From positions 248,001-312,000 of the forward strand of contig NZ_JAAWVT010000003.1 in the NCBI RefSeq assembly GCF_012271785.1: 64,000 nucleotides of DNA, written 5' to 3'. Both the position numbers and the translations under genes were made by a program. Below are positions 9,348-18,211 of the stretch, one piece after another. The notes under the pieces are model-generated. The model saw nothing but the letters and a program-made list of their open reading frames with translations, ran no database searches and was not told the origin of the DNA. This DNA comes from Paeniglutamicibacter terrestris. GTDB lineage: Bacteria > Actinomycetota > Actinomycetes > Actinomycetales > Micrococcaceae. Positions within the stretch are counted from its first letter, which is position 1. The number at the start of each line of letters is the position of its first letter.

Positions 9348-11073
9348 ATGGACATGGGCACACCAGTATCCTCGCCCCGTTTGGGGCTTGAACCGATTGC
9401 GGAAATCGGCCAAAAAATGGCTGCCTTGGTAGCGGGCTTTGCTGCGGCTTCCGAGCTACTACCGATGGCCCTCTTGGATGCTGCGGGGTGCGCGACGTTT
9501 CTGGGCCTGCTAGAACGACTCCAACGCAAGATCGCCTACACCCAGCTGGTCATCACCGCGCGAGCAGACGCCACGCAAATCCACCGTCTAGATCCGTTGC
9601 TGGCACATGAGATCGACCTCATGGTCGCCGACCCACAATGCTTGGCCAATGGTGAGAAGCAAATTCCCAGCGAAGTTCTGCGCGAAGGGATGGCGCCACA
9701 GCGCAACACTCAGGCCTTTATGCAAGCGCATCTGCATATCTCCGCGCCCGAAGCCCGGCGGCGTCTCACCGGAGCGAAGCTATTGGTGGCCCCAGATCCC
9801 CACGACATGGCAGTCGATGTACTTCCAGCTGCATCCAGATATCCGATCCTCGCGCAGGCTGCTGCCGATGGCAGTGCGGATGTTGGCAACCTCATCACTG
9901 TTGCTGGCCAATTGGATTCAATGCAGCCTCGCATCGAACCGCGTGCCGACGCAGCCACTCTCAATACTGCTATCGAAGAAACGCTGGTTCACGAAGCCAG
10001 AACCGGGGAGCCCAAGTCGTGCGGTAAGGCTTTGCGTGATTGGGGGAAGCTATCTTGCTGAACATGGCACGCCCCTGAGTGATGAGGAAATACGCTCCAA
10101 GAGGGGCTTGTTCTTCCGCGGGTTACGCGACGGCAATGACGAGTACTTACTGCGTTGCGATCCGCTAGACAGTGAGGTCATCAGATCTTTCTGCGAGGCC
10201 TGGACCAACCCACGTTCGCATAAATCCGCACCATTCTCCGCGTCAACATCGCCAAGTACTGCGTCTCCCCAGAATGTGCGGGATTCCGGTTGGGATGAAC
10301 CTCGCCAACCGGATGCCGGCTCGGTTTCTGGGACCCCGACATTTTCACCCGCTGGTGCGCCAATTCCCCAATGGGCAAGGGCCACCGATGCCAAGTCAGT
10401 GCCGTTGAGCCAGCTGGATTGTGGGCTTCCGCCAGACGGCTCAGGCTTTGAGTCATTCGCGGATAAAGATCCTCGTAATACCCCTCAATTGTGGCTCGAT
10501 GCCATCATCGCGGCGTGTTCGGGCGCCCTGAGCGGCAGTGACATGAGCCAGACGGGTGGAACCAAGGTAAAAATCAGTGTGCTGATCGGTTATCGCAGCC
10601 TGTTGGGACAAGCCGAAGATGCAGGACTGACAGCCGGTGGACGAGCGATTTCGGCAGAGAACATCAGAAGGCTTGCCTGCAATGCCGATATCCTCCCCGC
10701 CGTGTTGGGAACGGAAGGAGAAATTCTCAATCTTGGGCGTGAATCTCGTGGATTCTCTAAGGCACAACGAAAATCCATGGCGATCAGGGACAGGGGATGC
10801 ATCTATCCTGGCTGCACCCGAACGGCCGCAACGTCAGAAGCCCATCACGTAAAGTCGTGGCTCTCAGGTGGCGAAACTAGCGTCGCAAATAGTTCGACCC
10901 TGTGCCTTTACCACCACCTTCAAGTGCACGCAGGACTGATCACGCTGCAATCCATCGGAGGAATTCCCTACGTAATTGCCATAGCGGGCCAGGCACGCGG
11001 GGATCCGCAACGCAATTTGTATTGGCACCCCGAACTGCGCACCGCGGGCTACACCCAGCCGATGTTTGACTGA
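9348..11073 (+). pseudogene. DUF222/13E12-family HNH endonuclease, frameshifted
   Basis: The DUF222 part runs in one frame from about 9348 (LGLEPIAEIGQKMAAL) to a stop at 10059-10061. The rest, including the HNH domain (RDRGCIYPGCTR, SEAHHVKSWL, NSSTLCLYHH), continues in the +1 frame to 11073. Removing one G from the G5 run at 10042-10046 joins them as RDWGSYLAEHGTPLSDEE, the expected family junction, giving about 574 residues. It is therefore either a recent single-base frameshift or a sequencing error in a homopolymer. These genes occur in many copies in Micrococcaceae and their role is unclear. No strong ribosome-binding site precedes 9348. Confidence 0.85.
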
Positions 11074-11131
11074 CCCCGGCGTTCACGTGTCATCTCTTGC
11101 TTTCAAACTCCCGGGCGCTCTCATTTCCTGC

Positions 11132-11164
11132 ATCTGAGAAGGACAACCCCCAAGTCCTTCAGAT
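11132..11164 (+). terminator. Hairpin after the HNH gene
   Basis: ATCTGA and AGGAC (11132-11137, 11140-11144; 2-nt bulge between them) pair with GTCCTTCAGAT (11154-11164) across a 9-nt loop. It lies 58 bp past the HNH stop and is followed by CGTTTGG, so the T-run is weak. Confidence 0.5.
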
Positions 11165-11341
11165 CGTTTGGACATGGCAGCACCCGGGCCCTTGTTACTG
11201 TCAGATCGACAGGCGCGTCGATAAGGAATCCGCGATTCACCAACCCTGTGACCGTAGAAATTCCCGTTACAGATGACACATTCGGGCCCCACAACCACTG
11301 GAAGCTCGGCGTCCCTGAATTATGGGTGGTCGCCCCTGAAC

Positions 11342-11347
11342 TAGGCT
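11342..11347 (+). promoter_or_regulatory. -10 element for a leaderless rarA transcript
   Basis: TAGGCT ends six bases before the GTG start of rarA. That spacing puts the expected transcription start on the start codon itself. The GGGGGA between them abuts the GTG and is too close to act as a Shine-Dalgarno site. Confidence 0.5.
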
Positions 11348-11353
11348 GGGGGA

Positions 11354-12985
11354 GTGAATGATCTGCTCAGTGCCTTGGGTGACGACGAGGAAAACGACGA
11401 AGAACATGTGCGCCCGCGCGCACCCCTGGCCGTGCGAATGCGCCCTCGTTCGGTAGAGGAGCTCGTTGGCCAACAACACCTGCTGAGGGCCGGCTCACCG
11501 CTCCTTCAGCTGGCGGGGATCGATGGCCCCGGTCCATCGGGTCCATCGAGTATCATCCTCTGGGGCCCGCCGGGGACCGGAAAAACCACGATCGCTCACG
11601 TTATTGCGCGCGCTCCGGGTCGCCGTTTCGTCGAACTCAGTGCCATTACTGCCGGCGTCAAGGATGTCAGGCGGGTCATGGACCAAGCGCTGGAAGATCG
11701 AGATCTGCGCGGACTCACCACCGTCCTTTTTCTTGATGAGATCCACCGCTTCAACAAGGCGCAACAGGACGCATTGCTCCCTGGAGTGGAAAACCGCTGG
11801 GTGGTCTTGGTAGCGGCAACGACAGAAAACCCGTCGTTTTCCGTCGTGTCCCCGCTGCTTTCACGCTCCCTATTGCTGACTTTGCGGCCGCTGACCGAGG
11901 ATGACATTGCAGGGCTGATCACTCGAGCGCTCAGTGATGAACGCGGTTTCAATGATGAACTTGTGCTCGAAGCTGCCGCCGCGGATCACTTGGTACGCAT
12001 GGCCGGTGGCGATGCTCGGCGTGCATTGACGGCACTCGAGGCCGCCGCGGCGGTTGCCTGGAGCGCCGCTTCTTCCCAGGGGCTTTTGCATCGTGGCCCG
12101 CGCCAAAGCACTGTCGTTCACGAAGCGGATGTCGAGACTGAGACGACGGACCCCGAGCAGACCAGGGATTCCGAGGTCGAGGCAACCGAACCCGGTACGG
12201 ACCCGGCTCAAGAAGAAGACGCCGAATCACGCGATGACTCTCACGCCGATGAGGCATCCCCAGACGCACGGAATGATGCAGACACTGAGAAAGAAGCGCA
12301 CGCTGACAATGATGCGTTAAATGCTGCGGGCCAGATCATCATCACCATCGATCACACCGAACGCGCGATGGATGCGGCCGTTCAACGCTATGACAAGGCT
12401 GGAGACCAGCACTACGACATCATCAGCGCGTTCATTAAGTCTGTACGCGGCTCGGATGTTGATGCGGCATTGCACTACCTTGCCAAAATGCTCGAGGCGG
12501 GTGAAGATCCCCGGTTTATTGGCCGCCGCATCATGATCAGCGCCTCCGAAGACATCGGAATGGCTGACCCCACCGCTCTGCAAACGGCAGTCGCCGCGGC
12601 CCAAGCGGTTCAGCTCATTGGTATGCCCGAGGCCCGCATTATCCTGGGCCACGCGGTGGTGCACCTGGCCACGGCCCCCAAATCCAACGCCGCTTACAAC
12701 GCCATCAACGCCGCGGTTGCTGATGTGCGGGCGGGGCGTGGACTCGGCGTCCCGATGCATCTGCGTGATGCTCACTATGCCGGAGCCGGTCGCCTCGGCC
12801 ATGGCAAGGGCTACAAATATTCACATGACGCACCTCATTCAATCGCCACGCAGCAATATGCACCGGATGATTTGTTGGGCGTGGACTACTACCAGCCCAC
12901 GGCCAACGGTGCCGAACGCTCAATCGGGGAACGAGTTACGCGCATTCGTGGCATCATCCGGGCCAAGGACCGCAGGGGCAAATAG
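11354..12985 (+). CDS. rarA: Replication-associated recombination protein A (AAA+ ATPase)
   Basis: A clamp-loader-like AAA+ ATPase (MgsA/RarA/WRNIP1 family) acting at stalled replication forks. Walker [10 protein letters not shown] lies near residue 71, Walker [10 protein letters not shown] near 126 and sensor 1 (ATTENPSF) after that. The C-terminal tetramerisation region contains [19 protein letters not shown] and [16 protein letters not shown]. At 543 residues it is longer than the usual 440-470. The excess is an acidic, Asp/Glu/Ala-rich stretch at about 243-322, placed between the AAA lid and the C-terminal domain. The start is GTG with no usable ribosome-binding site and a -10 box six bases upstream. 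Confidence 0.95.
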   Translation: MNDLLSALGDDEENDEEHVRPRAPLAVRMRPRSVEELVGQQHLLRAGSPLLQLAGIDGPGPSGPSSIILWGPPGTGKTTIAHVIARAPGRRFVELSAITAGVKDVRRVMDQALEDRDLRGLTTVLFLDEIHRFNKAQQDALLPGVENRWVVLVAATTENPSFSVVSPLLSRSLLLTLRPLTEDDIAGLITRALSDERGFNDELVLEAAAADHLVRMAGGDARRALTALEAAAAVAWSAASSQGLLHRGPRQSTVVHEADVETETTDPEQTRDSEVEATEPGTDPAQEEDAESRDDSHADEASPDARNDADTEKEAHADNDALNAAGQIIITIDHTERAMDAAVQRYDKAGDQHYDIISAFIKSVRGSDVDAALHYLAKMLEAGEDPRFIGRRIMISASEDIGMADPTALQTAVAAAQAVQLIGMPEARIILGHAVVHLATAPKSNAAYNAINAAVADVRAGRGLGVPMHLRDAHYAGAGRLGHGKGYKYSHDAPHSIATQQYAPDDLLGVDYYQPTANGAERSIGERVTRIRGIIRAKDRRGK

Positions 12986-13230
12986 GAAGGGGGATCTCGT
13001 CCGCTGATGAACGTCACAGGTGGGCGCATCACCTGCAGTGCACTTCGACTTTGGTCCCGGTGGTAGGATTGATCCTTGGCTGGCAAGCTGTCTAACCGCT
13101 AACCATCTGGAACTTCGGTCCCGGAAGGTTAACACCGTGACAGTTGCAGTGACTAGGGATGCGGTTTCCCACAACTCTCCATCATGGAGGCCAGGCCCAA
13201 TGATAACCGCTCAAGAAGATAAGGACACTC
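12986..13230 (+). other. Leader region of rpsD
   Basis: These 245 bases between rarA and rpsD hold a small hairpin (CAGGTG at 13017-13022 with CACCTG at 13030-13035) and otherwise no recognised element. Ribosomal protein S4 often represses its own mRNA, but no S4-type pseudoknot could be identified by eye. Confidence 0.3.
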
Positions 13231-13857
13231 GTGGCTAATAACACTCGTGCCCGCCGTAAGGTTCGCCTTTCGCGAGCCCTCGGCCTTGCTCTGACTCCTA
13301 AAGCTGAAAAGTACATGGAGCGTCGTCCCTACGGTCCGGGCCAGCACGGCCGTGCCCGCAAGAAGCAGGACAGCGATTACGCAGTACGTCTGCGCGAAAA
13401 GCAGCGTCTGCGCGCCCAGTACGGCATCCGCGAAGCACAGATGACTCGTGCCTTCGAAGAAGCCAAGCGCACCGCAGGCCAGACCGGTGAAAACCTGGTC
13501 GCCCTGTTGGAAATGCGTCTGGACGCCTTGGTTCTGCGTGCAGGCTTCGCCCGCACCATCGCCCAGGCTCGCCAGCTGGTTGTACACCGCCACATCCTGG
13601 TCAACGGCCAGCGCGTGGACCGTCCGTCGTACCGCGTGGCCGAGGGTCAGCTGATCCACGTTCACGAGCGTAGCGAAAAGATGGGCCCGTTCCAGATCGC
13701 CGCTGCCGGCGCTCACCGCGACGTGCTCCCCGCCGTTCCGGCTTACCTGGACGTCAAGCTTGAAGCCCTTCAGGCCAAGCTCGTTCGCAAGCCGAAGCGC
13801 TCCGAGGTTCCCGTAACCTGCGAAGAGAACCTCGTCGTCGAGTACTACGCACGCTAA
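13231..13857 (+). CDS. rpsD: 30S ribosomal protein S4
   Basis: A 208-residue primary 16S rRNA-binding protein that nucleates 30S assembly. RRPYGPGQHGRARKK near residues 30-45 and the S4 RNA-binding domain (MRLDALVLRAGFARTIAQARQLVVHRHILVNG) are diagnostic, and the chain ends in LVVEYYAR. There are no N-terminal Cys pairs, so this is the zinc-free form. The GTG start follows AAGGA by 5 nt. It stands as a single-gene unit between rarA and a terminator. Confidence 0.97.
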   Translation: MANNTRARRKVRLSRALGLALTPKAEKYMERRPYGPGQHGRARKKQDSDYAVRLREKQRLRAQYGIREAQMTRAFEEAKRTAGQTGENLVALLEMRLDALVLRAGFARTIAQARQLVVHRHILVNGQRVDRPSYRVAEGQLIHVHERSEKMGPFQIAAAGAHRDVLPAVPAYLDVKLEALQAKLVRKPKRSEVPVTCEENLVVEYYAR

Positions 13858-13894
13858 ATCCGTCGGGTTCACGCCCAACGAATCAAGTTTGCAA

Positions 13895-13930
13895 CACGAA
13901 GCCCGTGGCACCTGTGCCGCGGGCTTCGTG
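13895..13930 (+). terminator. Terminator of rpsD
   Basis: A 16-bp stem with one mismatch (13895-13910 and 13915-13930) and loop CCTG, 37 bp after the rpsD stop. The T-run is poor, as is common in actinobacteria. Confidence 0.75.
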
Positions 13931-14016
13931 CTACCCGGCGAGTCTCGTTTCCGTACCGCCGCTCCTGATTCGGTAAGGTGGAAAAGCACACGTCCCCAAC
14001 CGAAGAGGAAAAGCAC

Positions 14017-14388
14017 ATGACAGGGTCGGATATCGCCGGACTCATCGCAGCGGGCGTCTTCGCCGTATTGGTGGCATTGCTCGCCATCCCCATCTGGAAG
14101 CTCGGCAAGGTATTTGACGAGTTGCGTGCAGCAGTTCGGGAAGTTTCCGACGGAACCACACCGCTGCTCACCGAGGTCACCAGCACCGTGGCGACCACCA
14201 ACGATCAGCTCCGCAAGGTTGATGGCATCACCACACACGTCAGCGACGCATCGGCCAACATCAGCGCGCTGTCCTCACTGACCGCGGCCACCGTGGGCCG
14301 TCCGCTGATCAAGGTAGCGGCCTTCACCGCCGGAGTCCGCTCCGTCTTGGAAGCCCGGCCGAGCGGCAAGGGACGTCGATCGCGCTAA
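14017..14388 (+). CDS. DUF948-like membrane-anchored protein
   Basis: A 123-residue protein with one N-terminal membrane helix (about residues 6-27, IAGLIAAGVFAVLVALLAIP). A helical region follows (KVFDELRAAVREVSDGTTPLLTEV, then ATTNDQLRKVDGITTHVSDASANISALSSL), typical of DUF948, with a basic C-terminus. The ATG at 14017 is preferred over 13978 because GAAGAGGAAAAG precedes it. It heads a short run of small genes leading into alaS, an order common in Micrococcales. Function unknown. Confidence 0.8.
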   Translation: MTGSDIAGLIAAGVFAVLVALLAIPIWKLGKVFDELRAAVREVSDGTTPLLTEVTSTVATTNDQLRKVDGITTHVSDASANISALSSLTAATVGRPLIKVAAFTAGVRSVLEARPSGKGRRSR

Positions 14389-14436
14389 TTCAGCGCAACG
14401 CACGTTGAGAATATCCACCACATGAGGAATCCGCAG

Positions 14437-14670
14437 ATGAAGAAACTATTCTGGGTCGGTATCGGCATTGGCGTCGGAGTACTGGCCGCCCGAAAGCTCG
14501 GCCAAGCCAAAGACCTAGCCAGCGCCGACGGACTGAACCGCACCGTGGGCCGCATGAGCGACTCATTGCACGAACTTGCCGAGGCTTTTCGCACCGGTAT
14601 GAATGAACGTGAAACAGAATTACGGCAGGCTCTGGGCCTCGATGAGACGTCCGGCCCCGGCCACCACTAA
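14437..14670 (+). CDS. Small membrane-associated protein (DUF6167-like)
   Basis: A 77-residue protein beginning MKKLFWVGIGIGVGVLAARK (one short hydrophobic segment). A conserved-looking helical tail follows, with LNRTVGRMSDSLHELAEAFRTGMNERE and then LRQALGLDE. This layout matches the small DUF6167-type proteins found just upstream of alaS in Micrococcaceae; the family name is from memory. GAGGA lies 7 nt before 14437. An ATG at 14422 would add five residues but has no ribosome-binding site. Confidence 0.7.
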   Translation: MKKLFWVGIGIGVGVLAARKLGQAKDLASADGLNRTVGRMSDSLHELAEAFRTGMNERETELRQALGLDETSGPGHH

Positions 14671-14687
14671 ACTAATTGACGTGGCAG

Positions 14688-14825
14688 ATGATTTTGGGTG
14701 CAGCGTTTCGACGCAAAGCCCGCAACACGCGGCCTCCTAGCCCAGAGGGCACGGAGGATCTGTACCGCACAGCCACAGCTAAGCAAAGCGCCCGTAAGCT
14801 TGAAGGGATCGAAGAGGAACGATGA
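14688..14825 (+). CDS. Small basic protein overlapping the alaS start
   Basis: A 45-codon frame beginning ATGATTTTGGG. Its stop TGA (14823-14825) overlaps the alaS ATG in an ATGA arrangement, as expected for translational coupling. The product starts MILGAAFRRKARN and ends KLEGIEEER: a basic N-terminal half and an acidic end. The alaS ribosome-binding site lies inside its last codons. No clear ribosome-binding site precedes it; an in-frame TTG at 14676 is an alternative start. The overlap and the filled gap argue for a real gene, but I do not recognise a family. Confidence 0.5.
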   Translation: MILGAAFRRKARNTRPPSPEGTEDLYRTATAKQSARKLEGIEEER

Positions 14826-17503
14826 AATCGCAGGAAATTGCACGCCGGTGGGTCGACTACTTTGAGTCGAAGGGCCACACCGCTGTACCCAGCGCCTCGC
14901 TGGTCTCCTCCGACCCGTCGCTGCTGTTCACCGTCGCCGGTATGGTGCCGTTCATTCCGTACCTGACCGCCCGCGAAGAACCACCGTTCAACCGCGCCAC
15001 CTCCGTCCAGAAGTGCATCCGCACCGGTGATATTGAAGAGGTTGGCAAGACGGTTCGCCACGGCACCTTCTTCCAAATGTGCGGCAACTTCTCTTTTGGT
15101 GACTACTTCAAGGAAGGCGCGATTTCTTACGCATGGGAACTGCTGACCAGCTCCCTCGAAGAGGGCGGATTCGGGCTGCCGGCCGAGAAGCTATGGATCA
15201 CCGTTTACCACGAAGATACCGAAGCCCTGGAAATCTGGCGCGACAAGATCGGCGTTCCCGCTGACCGCATCCAGAAGCTCGGCAAGGCCGATAACTACTG
15301 GTCCACGGGCCAGCCCGGTCCGGCAGGCCCGTGCTCGGAAATTTTCTATGACCGCGGACCCCAGTACGGTATCGAGGGCGGCCCGGAGGCCGATGACACT
15401 CGCTACATTGAGATCTGGAACCTCGTGTTCATGCAGTACCAGCGTGGCGAAGGAACCGGCAAGGACAGCTTCGAAATTCTTGGCGAACTGCCCAAGAAGA
15501 ACATCGATACCGGTCTTGGCCTCGAACGTCTAGCCATGATCCTGCAGGGCGTCGAGAACATGTACGAGACCGACCAGGTCCGTCCGGTGCTCGACAAGGC
15601 CGCCGAGCTTTCCGGCAAGGCCTACAGCTCCACCGAGGACCCCGCAGATCCGAACCACGCCAACGACGTGCGTATGCGCATGGTTGCTGACCACATTCGT
15701 TCCTCGTTGATGCTCATTTCCGATGGGGTTTCACCGGGTAACGAGGGCCGCGGCTACGTACTGCGCCGTCTGATCCGCCGTGCCGTGCGCGCCATGCGCC
15801 TGATGGGCGTCGAAAACGCAGTACTTCCGGATCTTCTGCCGGTCTCCCGCGACGCCATGAAAGGCGTCTACCCGATCGTTGATACCGATTTTGAGCGCAT
15901 CGCTCGCATCGCGTACGCCGAAGAGCGCGCCTTCCTGCGCACCATCGCCTCGGGCACCACCCGGCTGGAAGAAGCCCTCGAGGTTTCCAAGGCCGCCGGT
16001 GGCTCGCTCTCGGGCGAAGACGCCTTTGCCCTGCATGACACCTTCGGTTTCCCGATCGACCTCACGCTGGAAATTGCCGCCGAGGCCGGTTTGGCCGTTG
16101 ACGAGTCCAAGTTCCGTGAACTGATGACCGAACAGCGCACCCGTGCGCAGAAGGACGCCAAGTCCAAGAAGGCCGGCCACGCCGACCTGACGGTCTTCAC
16201 TCAGCTGCATGACGCCGGCGATGTCATTTTCACCGGCTATGAGGAACTTTCCAGCGAATCCACCGTGCGCGGCATCGTGCACAACGGATCGTTGGTTGAC
16301 GTTGCCGAGCAGGGACAGCAGATTGAACTCGTGCTCAACGAAACTCCCTTCTACGCCGAGGCGGGTGGACAGGCCGGCGACGTCGGACTGATCACCGGTG
16401 ACGGTTTTGTGCTGGAAGTCTTGGATGTTCAGGCTCCGATCCGCGGGCTCAACGTTCACCAGGTCATTGTTCGCGAAGGCGAACTTCCCGCCGGCGCCGC
16501 AGTACTGGCCGAGGTTGATAAGGTTCGTCGTCACTCGGGGGAGCAGGCGCACTCCGCCACTCACCTGGTGCACGCCGCGCTGCACGAGATTCTGGGCCCG
16601 GACGCATTGCAGTCCGGTTCGTTCAACAAGGCCGGATACCTGCGCTTCGACTTCTCTTGGTCCGAAGCACTTTCCAATGCTGCCCGTAACGAGATCGAAG
16701 AGGTGGTGAACCTGGCTATCCGCAACAACCACCAGGTCACTACCAACGTCATGCCGCTGGCCGAGGCTCGCGCCATGGGCGCCATGAGCCTCTTCGGTGA
16801 AAAGTACGGCAAGTCCGTACGCATGGTGGAAATCAACGATGCCTGGAGCCGCGAGCTCTGCGGTGGTACTCACGTATCTGCCACCGCCCAGGTTGGCTCG
16901 CTGACCCTGCTGGGTGAAGCTTCGGTCGGTTCGGGAAACCGTCGCATCGAGGCCCTGGTGGGGATGGAAGCCTTCCGCCACGGTGCAGCCGAGCGCGCGC
17001 TGGTCTCCGAGCTGTCTTCAATGTTCAAGGTCCCCGCGGCTCAGTTGAACGAACGAATCACCGACACCGTTGCGAAGCTACGTCACGCCGAGCGCGAGAT
17101 CGACAAGCTCCGCAGTGCGCAGCTTGCAGCTCAGGCCGGCACGCTGGTGGCCTCGGCCCGCGAGGTCAATGGGATCAAGGTACTGGCCCACGATGTTGGC
17201 GAAGTTCCTTCGGCCGAAGCCTTGCGGACCCTGGCTCTGGACCTGCGTGATCGTTTGGGTTCAACTGCCTCGACCGTCGCCTTGACCGGTGCTTCAAATG
17301 GTCGCCCATTGGTGCTTGTTGCCACCAATGATGAGGCCCGCACCAAGGGAGCCAAGGCCGGCGCCTTGGTTCGCACCGCCGCCAAGATTCTTGGCGGCGG
17401 CGGCGGCGGTAAAGATGATGTGGCTCAGGGCGGCGGTCAGGATGTTTCCAAGACCGCCGAAGCCCTTGAAGCCATGGTCCGTTCGATCCAGGAGCTGTCA
17501 TAG
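14822..17503 (+). CDS. alaS: Alanyl-tRNA synthetase
   Basis: An 893-residue class II synthetase with a complete domain set. The catalytic core starts MKSQEIARRWVDYFESKGHT. The editing domain carries the zinc/catalytic motifs HSATHLVH (near 580) and CGGTH (Cys near 680), and the C-Ala domain ends with a Gly-rich LGGGGGGKDDVAQGGG. GAAGAGGAACG precedes the ATG. The start overlaps the preceding 45-codon frame, and ruvX follows after 17 bp. No T-box or other leader motif is evident upstream. Confidence 0.98.
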   Translation: MKSQEIARRWVDYFESKGHTAVPSASLVSSDPSLLFTVAGMVPFIPYLTAREEPPFNRATSVQKCIRTGDIEEVGKTVRHGTFFQMCGNFSFGDYFKEGAISYAWELLTSSLEEGGFGLPAEKLWITVYHEDTEALEIWRDKIGVPADRIQKLGKADNYWSTGQPGPAGPCSEIFYDRGPQYGIEGGPEADDTRYIEIWNLVFMQYQRGEGTGKDSFEILGELPKKNIDTGLGLERLAMILQGVENMYETDQVRPVLDKAAELSGKAYSSTEDPADPNHANDVRMRMVADHIRSSLMLISDGVSPGNEGRGYVLRRLIRRAVRAMRLMGVENAVLPDLLPVSRDAMKGVYPIVDTDFERIARIAYAEERAFLRTIASGTTRLEEALEVSKAAGGSLSGEDAFALHDTFGFPIDLTLEIAAEAGLAVDESKFRELMTEQRTRAQKDAKSKKAGHADLTVFTQLHDAGDVIFTGYEELSSESTVRGIVHNGSLVDVAEQGQQIELVLNETPFYAEAGGQAGDVGLITGDGFVLEVLDVQAPIRGLNVHQVIVREGELPAGAAVLAEVDKVRRHSGEQAHSATHLVHAALHEILGPDALQSGSFNKAGYLRFDFSWSEALSNAARNEIEEVVNLAIRNNHQVTTNVMPLAEARAMGAMSLFGEKYGKSVRMVEINDAWSRELCGGTHVSATAQVGSLTLLGEASVGSGNRRIEALVGMEAFRHGAAERALVSELSSMFKVPAAQLNERITDTVAKLRHAEREIDKLRSAQLAAQAGTLVASAREVNGIKVLAHDVGEVPSAEALRTLALDLRDRLGSTASTVALTGASNGRPLVLVATNDEARTKGAKAGALVRTAAKILGGGGGGKDDVAQGGGQDVSKTAEALEAMVRSIQELS

Positions 17504-17520
17504 CCTCGGGGATTGGGTCA

Positions 17521-18039
17521 TTGACACCGAGCAGCATTCCGCGTCCCGGAGTGCTGCTCGGTGTTGACGTGGGTATGGCCCGCGTCGGTGTTGCATCCAG
17601 TGACCCCAGCGGGGTGCTTGCCACCCCGGTTAAGACGCTGAAACGCGACGCTAAAAAGGCCAGCGACATCTCCGTACTGGTGAAGCTGGCCGCCGAGCTA
17701 GAAGTGTCACAAATTTTTGTGGGACTACCTCGTTCCATGTCGGGCGGGGAAACCGCTTCAACCACCATGGCCCGTGATTATGCCCGCGACTTGGCAAAAT
17801 CGCTGGCCCGCGGCGGAGTTGAGACCGAAGTGCGCTTGGTTGATGAACGACTGACCACCGTCAGCGCTCACCGATCGCTCCACGCGGCCGGTCTTGATGG
17901 GCGCAAACACCGGGCAGTTGTTGATCAAGTAGCTGCGGTGGAGATTCTCCAGCAGGTGCTCGAAATGATTCGCCATGGTCAGTCCTCGCCCGGTCAATTG
18001 GCCACCGCAGACGACGCCGGAATGAACGATGAAGGCTGA
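17521..18039 (+). CDS. ruvX: Holliday junction resolvase RuvX/YqgF
   Basis: A 172-residue RNase H-fold protein. GVDVGMARVGVA supplies the first catalytic Asp, VDERLTTVSAHRSL the Glu region and HRAVVDQVAAVEILQ the final Asp. In E. coli the homologue is needed for pre-16S rRNA 5' processing. The start is TTG at 17521, with GGGGATTGGG just upstream; a GTG at 17551 is possible but would trim conserved sequence close to the first strand. The last 11 bases overlap a possible upstream start of mltG. Confidence 0.92.
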   Translation: MTPSSIPRPGVLLGVDVGMARVGVASSDPSGVLATPVKTLKRDAKKASDISVLVKLAAELEVSQIFVGLPRSMSGGETASTTMARDYARDLAKSLARGGVETEVRLVDERLTTVSAHRSLHAAGLDGRKHRAVVDQVAAVEILQQVLEMIRHGQSSPGQLATADDAGMNDEG

Positions 18040-18211
18040 GCCCGGCCGTTTTGCCGATTCCAGCATGGCGGACGCGCCACTTCACGACGCAGATGTCCCG
18101 CGCGATAGTTCGCCTGTGAGCTACGATCGCAAGACATCTCATTCGGCTGAAGAAGTGGGCACTCATCGCCCCTCGGCTACTACGTTGCCTGCGGGCAAGG
18201 GAGAAAACCGC

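Noticed and set aside
13153-14238. A 361-codon minus-strand frame antisense to rpsD and its neighbour
   Set aside because: It covers rpsD and its terminator; composition is that of an antisense shadow.
15731-16981. A 416-codon minus-strand frame antisense to alaS
   Set aside because: A shadow frame of alaS, without protein-family features.
18029-18211. An extended mltG start at 18029 overlapping ruvX
   Set aside because: No ribosome-binding site there, whereas 18212 has AAGGGAG at good spacing. The longer start cannot be fully excluded.
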